From contig JBGUPJ010000025.1 in assembly GCA_045130235.1 (NCBI GenBank), forward strand, positions 48,403 through 112,402: a stretch of DNA of 64,000 bases, given 5' to 3'. This DNA is from UBA1756 sp045130235 (GTDB taxonomy: Bacteria > Bacteroidota > Bacteroidia > Bacteroidales > WCHB1-69). Below, piece by piece: positions 60,970 through 64,000 of the stretch (position 1 is its first letter; each line of letters begins with the position of its first letter). The position numbers and the translations under genes are program-made. The notes under the pieces were generated by a model. It was not told the origin of the DNA. It searched no databases and was given only the letters and a program-made list of their open reading frames with translations.

Positions 60970-62739
60970 TTACCTCGAAATCGTCAGCTTTTTATTAACA
61001 TACTGACCATTAGGTAGTTCAATGCGTACAATATAGAGACCTGCCGGCCAGTTGGAGCAGTTGACGGTGCGTTCTTCAGCGAAGATATTTTCTCGATAGA
61101 TGATTTGTCCGAAGGCGTTGAATACAGTCATGGAGGTGGCGGTCGGCGTGCTGACCACAAACTGCGACTGAGCAGGGTTAGGCAGGATGTGCAGTGCCGA
61201 CAGTTGAATGTTCATGACGAGGTCGTTGGTGTCGATGGAGGTCGTGTCGGTCGGTACCGTGTCGGTCGGGATGGTGTCGGTGGGGATGTCGGGGTTGAGG
61301 TTGCGGCCCACGGTGAAGATGAACGGGTCGGGCGCACCGATGAGCGGGTAGGTTTCGCGGCGCCCCGATTCGTCTTTGGCGAACAGGTAGTATTCCACCT
61401 GGCAGGTGTCGCTGATGCCGCTGATGGTGCCGGCCCACGTCTCGCCGCTCACAAGTTCCATCGGGGTGTCGTTCCACGGATGGGTGCCGAGCGAGTCGGT
61501 GATACGGTAATAAATTCTGACAGAGTCTGATACGATGGGTTGGTGGCTGAGGTTCTTGATGTTGGCGGCAAGGATGAAGGCCGAATCGTACGGCTGTGAG
61601 CCGAGGGTGGGGTAGTGGGTGATGCGCAGCATGCTGAGGTCGGGAATCTCATGGGTGCGGCAGTGCAGTGCGTCGGTGTTCTCCCAGGGAGTGCTGCTCT
61701 TCTCCATGATGGGCACGATGGTGTAGCCCGGCATGGCCTGCTGATAAACCGCGATGGCGTCATCGTCGTAAGTGGCACCGGTCACGGGCACAAACACGTG
61801 GTCGTTGAGTATCAGGCTGTTGGTGTAGGGGGTGCGGGCGTTGCTGACGGTGGAGCCGGGCTCGAACACACGATACACTTTGTACTTGTTGCCCCACGGC
61901 GTGGTGGCGTTGGCGAAATAGTCGGCTACCGCTTCGTAGTCGGCGTAATGGGCAGCGCTGGTGGGCAGCTGCGCGATGAGGATCTTGTCCACAGCGAGGA
62001 ATTTGCCCCAGCAGTCGATATGGGCGATGTAGTCGCCTTGCGGGTCGATGGTGACGTGGTAGTTGTTGATGCCGAGGTAGTCGTTGCAGTATTGGTGGAT
62101 CTGTGCTTGTGTGAGGTCGCTGTTTTCGTTGTACACCAGCTCGTCGGAGGCCGCTGTGCCGTATCCGTCCGACATATAGTTACCGCCCGTATGCACGATA
62201 GGAAAGTCGAAATGGTTGATGTTCAAAAAGTTGGCCATGACAGCCATGTGTGCGTCGTCGTTAGGGCGTGAGGGACGGTTGTAGGTGAAGTCGGCCACCC
62301 CGAACTCATCGTTGCCGTCGAGGATGAACCACGGACCGAAGTCGCGGGTCCAGTAGCTGTCCACAGCACCCACCACGAAGTTGACGTTGCTCATGTTCAC
62401 TCCGTTGTTTTGCAGCTGGTTGCGCACGGTGTTCTGTTGGCTGGAGGTGGAGACGGCCACGGTGACCGTGACGAGTTCCGACATCTGGGCGATGAGGTTG
62501 TAGGGGATGCCGAAACCGCTGTAGCCGGGGTAGGCGATCAACACGCCCTGGCAGCGTTCGAACTCGGCGATGCTCACTACAGGGGCATCTGGGGGAGTAG
62601 AGGTGCGCAAGCGTTCCGACAGTTCGTGCCAGCGCAGAATATCTTCCGCAGTCAGCTCATAACGCTGCTGCGTTTCTTGTGCGTGTAAAATGTTGATAAT
62701 TAAAATAAATAGAAAAGAAAAGATAGAAATTTTCTTCAT
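60970..62739 (-). CDS. Secreted peptidylarginine deiminase (PPAD-like) with T9SS sorting domain
   Basis: The 589-residue protein matches P. gingivalis peptidylarginine deiminase (PPAD) in domain order: signal peptide (1-20), catalytic GME-fold domain (~50-375), Ig-like domain (~385-490), a Pro/Thr/Asp linker with PTDT repeats, and a T9SS C-terminal domain (LHILPNPAQSQFVV, VFNAFGQIIYREN, WPAGLYIVRIELPNG). The catalytic set known for PPAD is present: W130 and D133 (SYWTRDFGPW), Y237, H240 and D242 (GDYIAHIDCWGKF), and nucleophile C360 (DALHCRTHE). The substrate-carboxylate arginines are R155 and R158 (YNRPSRPNDD), spaced one residue wider than in PPAD. It should citrullinate secreted or host peptides; agmatine deiminases lack the Ig and T9SS parts. 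Confidence 0.88.
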   Translation of the reverse strand: MKKISIFSFLFILIINILHAQETQQRYELTAEDILRWHELSERLRTSTPPDAPVVSIAEFERCQGVLIAYPGYSGFGIPYNLIAQMSELVTVTVAVSTSSQQNTVRNQLQNNGVNMSNVNFVVGAVDSYWTRDFGPWFILDGNDEFGVADFTYNRPSRPNDDAHMAVMANFLNINHFDFPIVHTGGNYMSDGYGTAASDELVYNENSDLTQAQIHQYCNDYLGINNYHVTIDPQGDYIAHIDCWGKFLAVDKILIAQLPTSAAHYADYEAVADYFANATTPWGNKYKVYRVFEPGSTVSNARTPYTNSLILNDHVFVPVTGATYDDDAIAVYQQAMPGYTIVPIMEKSSTPWENTDALHCRTHEIPDLSMLRITHYPTLGSQPYDSAFILAANIKNLSHQPIVSDSVRIYYRITDSLGTHPWNDTPMELVSGETWAGTISGISDTCQVEYYLFAKDESGRRETYPLIGAPDPFIFTVGRNLNPDIPTDTIPTDTVPTDTTSIDTNDLVMNIQLSALHILPNPAQSQFVVSTPTATSMTVFNAFGQIIYRENIFAEERTVNCSNWPAGLYIVRIELPNGQYVNKKLTISR

Positions 62740-62761
62740 TTTCGCTACTAATTTTTGACAG

Positions 62762-62769
62762 TGCAAAAT
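62762..62769 (-). promoter_or_regulatory. -7 box for the PPAD-like/folC operon
   Basis: TAATTTTG on the minus strand, followed by CACTG, about 23 bp from the start codon at 62739. Confidence 0.55.
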
Positions 62770-62877
62770 TACGAAAATGTCGTAAAAGGTTGTATCAGGA
62801 AAAATAAAAAAAAACGTGCGGGGAGCGGAACAGGGTTAACGGACTGCCGTTATCACATTGTTGGTGTTTTCTTCATC

Positions 62878-63015
62878 TGCACCCCGTCAGGGGTGCAATG
62901 GATGGTAGGCGGGCATAAAATGCCCGCCGGTGATGCATCATGTAGTCCACCGCGGCACGCTGGCAGGAAGATAGTATCTGACAGAAAGTATGCCGCGGAA
63001 AAGCCGGTAGGTGGA
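62878..63015. repeat. Cluster of nested palindromes in noncoding DNA
   Basis: Three strong hairpins: TGCACCCC/GGGGTGCA (62878-62897, loop GTCA); GGCGGGCA/TGCCCGCC (62908-62928, loop TAAAA); and CCGCGGCA/TGCCGCGG (62950-62998, 33-nt interior). TCCACC (62946-62951) and GGTGGA (63010-63015) extend the third. It is GC-rich against AT-rich surroundings. No convincing gene is encoded. It looks like a REP/MITE-type element or a structured RNA. Confidence 0.65.
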
Positions 63016-63096
63016 TAGGAGGAGACCACTCGTCAAGACAAAATAGGCAATAACAAAAAATTCAGCAACGCCAGTGCATTATATCGATTCTTTTTG

Positions 63097-63104
63097 TAAT
63101 TTTG
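63097..63104 (+). promoter_or_regulatory. -7 box without an associated gene
   Basis: TAATTTTG followed by CGGC. Only 6- and 18-codon ORFs follow, and another promoter precedes the ORF6N gene. The 63111-63420 stretch therefore looks like a noncoding transcript or a decayed gene start. Confidence 0.45.
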
Positions 63105-63458
63105 CGGCTGGTGTGAGCGTATGCCCATACCAACGATTTATTGAATAACGAAGCGTGACGCGGCGGATGGACGCAGCGCTCACGCATCCCATGGCGGCCT
63201 GTGGTCCCATCATTCCGTTACGAAAGTAGCGAACGGCGGAACCGCCATCCTCACATCATTGCATCATCGCTTCCCAAAAACTCCGAAATCAAAATTTTCG
63301 CTGCAAAAATGTGGCAGAACAAAAATGGCACTTTTTCGCCCGTTTGTGATTTCATCGTAAAAAAACGACAACTTTTTGATGAAAATATACCATTTTATCA
63401 TATTGATTTTCAATGAAATATTTTTCAACACCCCTTGAAAATGACCTTCCCATTGTTG

Positions 63459-63466
63459 TATATTTG
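63459..63466 (+). promoter_or_regulatory. -7 box for the ORF6N gene
   Basis: TATATTTG with a TTG at 63435-63437, 42 bp before the ATG at 63509. Confidence 0.55.
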
Positions 63467-63508
63467 CAGTCGTTAACTCATTTTTATTTCTAATCAAATC
63501 TAAAAAAT

Positions 63509-64000
63509 ATGAAACAGCAAGAAATTGTTCCCAATGTGGAAGAAAAAATCATCACCCTGCGCAACCAGCAGGTAATCCTCGACTGCGATGTCGCTGAACT
63601 GTACGGCGTGGAAACAAGAGACATCAACAAATCTGTTAAGAACAATCCTGAGAAGTTTCCAGAAGGGTATATTTTTGAATTGGACGAGAATGAAAAAAAC
63701 GAACTGGTGGAAAATTTCCACCGGTTCGACCGGCAAAAGCATTCAACCACTATGCCCAAAGCCTTCACCGAAAAAGGCCTCTATATGCTGGCCACCATTC
63801 TGAAAAGTCCAAAAGCTGTGCAGACCACTATCGCCATTGTAGAGGCATACGCCAAACTGAAGGAACTGTCGCGGGTGATAGTGGAAATCCCACAACAGGA
63901 AGATGATACTGTCGTACAGAAAAAGCTGCTGCATCGTGGCGGACAACTGGTGGAAGACATCATCGCCGACATGCTTCCGAAAAAAAGCACCGAGACCTCC
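63509..64000 (+). CDS. ORF6N-domain (KilA-N-type) DNA-binding protein, truncated at the window end
   Basis: The frame is open from ATG 63509 to the last base (164 codons, no stop), so the gene continues beyond the window. The N-terminus has the ORF6N domain: VEEKIITLRNQQVILDCDVAELYGVETRDINKSVKNNPEKFPEGYIFEL, then KAFTEKGLYMLATILKSPKA. ORF6N domains are found in phage antirepressor-like and mobile-element proteins and bind DNA. The C-terminal part seen so far (QKKLLHRGGQLVEDIIADML) is helical. Its context is a palindrome-rich spacer, which would fit mobile or accessory DNA. Confidence 0.8.
   Translation, partial: MKQQEIVPNVEEKIITLRNQQVILDCDVAELYGVETRDINKSVKNNPEKFPEGYIFELDENEKNELVENFHRFDRQKHSTTMPKAFTEKGLYMLATILKSPKAVQTTIAIVEAYAKLKELSRVIVEIPQQEDDTVVQKKLLHRGGQLVEDIIADMLPKKSTETS

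Noticed and set aside
60970..62739. Agmatine deiminase (putrescine synthesis)
   Set aside because: Signal peptide, Ig-like domain and T9SS tail indicate a secreted protein, and substrate-site residues match PPAD rather than the cytoplasmic agmatine enzymes.
62755..63018. An 87-codon frame through the palindrome cluster
   Set aside because: Overlaps the deiminase promoter, starts with a non-credible leader, and its sequence is explained by hairpin DNA.

Overview
The window is a stretch of a Bacteroidales (Bacteroidota) chromosome, probably from an uncultured anaerobe. Four things support this. Nearly every transcription unit is preceded by the Bacteroidota -7 box TAnnTTTG, and Shine-Dalgarno sites are not evident. 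There are two proteins with type IX secretion (T9SS) C-terminal domains, plus GldH and RicT/PSP1. NQR subunits occur with acetate kinase and a HydE maturase, which fits fermentative anaerobic metabolism. The branching enzyme is of the eukaryote-like GH13 type common in this phylum. Genes are mostly of mid GC content, separated by AT-rich spacers.

Layout. 1-18.5 kb is mainly housekeeping and envelope: the end of a beta-propeller/beta-barrel outer membrane protein, meso-diaminopimelate dehydrogenase, tRNA-His, a head-GIN-domain protein, a YiiX-like cysteine hydrolase, HydE divergent from MnmA, an RprXY-like two-component system, an orphan DppB-type permease, acetate kinase, an M16 protease, a Cys-rich TonB-domain protein, an exported EEP-family protein and an omega-amidase. 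18.6-33.1 kb is an accessory block starting at tRNA-Ser(GCT). It holds two operons: hsdM - Mrr-like nuclease - hsdS - large YobI-like membrane NTPase, then DUF3791 - DUF3990 - DUF3791 - hsdR. An N-formylglutamate amidohydrolase-like gene and two orphan genes follow. From 33.2 kb the conserved backbone returns: ricT-gldH, ornithine aminotransferase, nqrCDEF (without nqrAB), 5-FTHF cyclo-ligase, a T9SS repeat protein, psd, a GT2 fusion, a U32 protein, an esterase, RNase R, branching enzyme, a 1496-residue exported protein of unknown function and a WG-repeat protein. Near the end lies an operon of a secreted peptidylarginine deiminase (PPAD-like) and folC. A palindrome-rich noncoding stretch follows, then a truncated ORF6N-domain gene.

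How it fits together. The block at 19-31 kb looks like a composite defence island. The type I methylase and specificity genes are co-transcribed with an extra PD-(D/E)xK nuclease and a STAND-like NTPase. The restriction subunit is translationally coupled to a three-gene cassette whose middle protein looks like an ADP-ribosyltransferase-fold protein. The most unexpected single gene is the PPAD-like deiminase at 60970-62739, which keeps the whole catalytic set known from Porphyromonas gingivalis and carries a T9SS sorting domain. Intergenic DNA contains three families of repeated sequence: TTTTCA/ATTAAC low-complexity tracts, related GCTGCCA..TGGCAGC terminator hairpins, and a cluster of nested palindromes at 62.88-63.02 kb.
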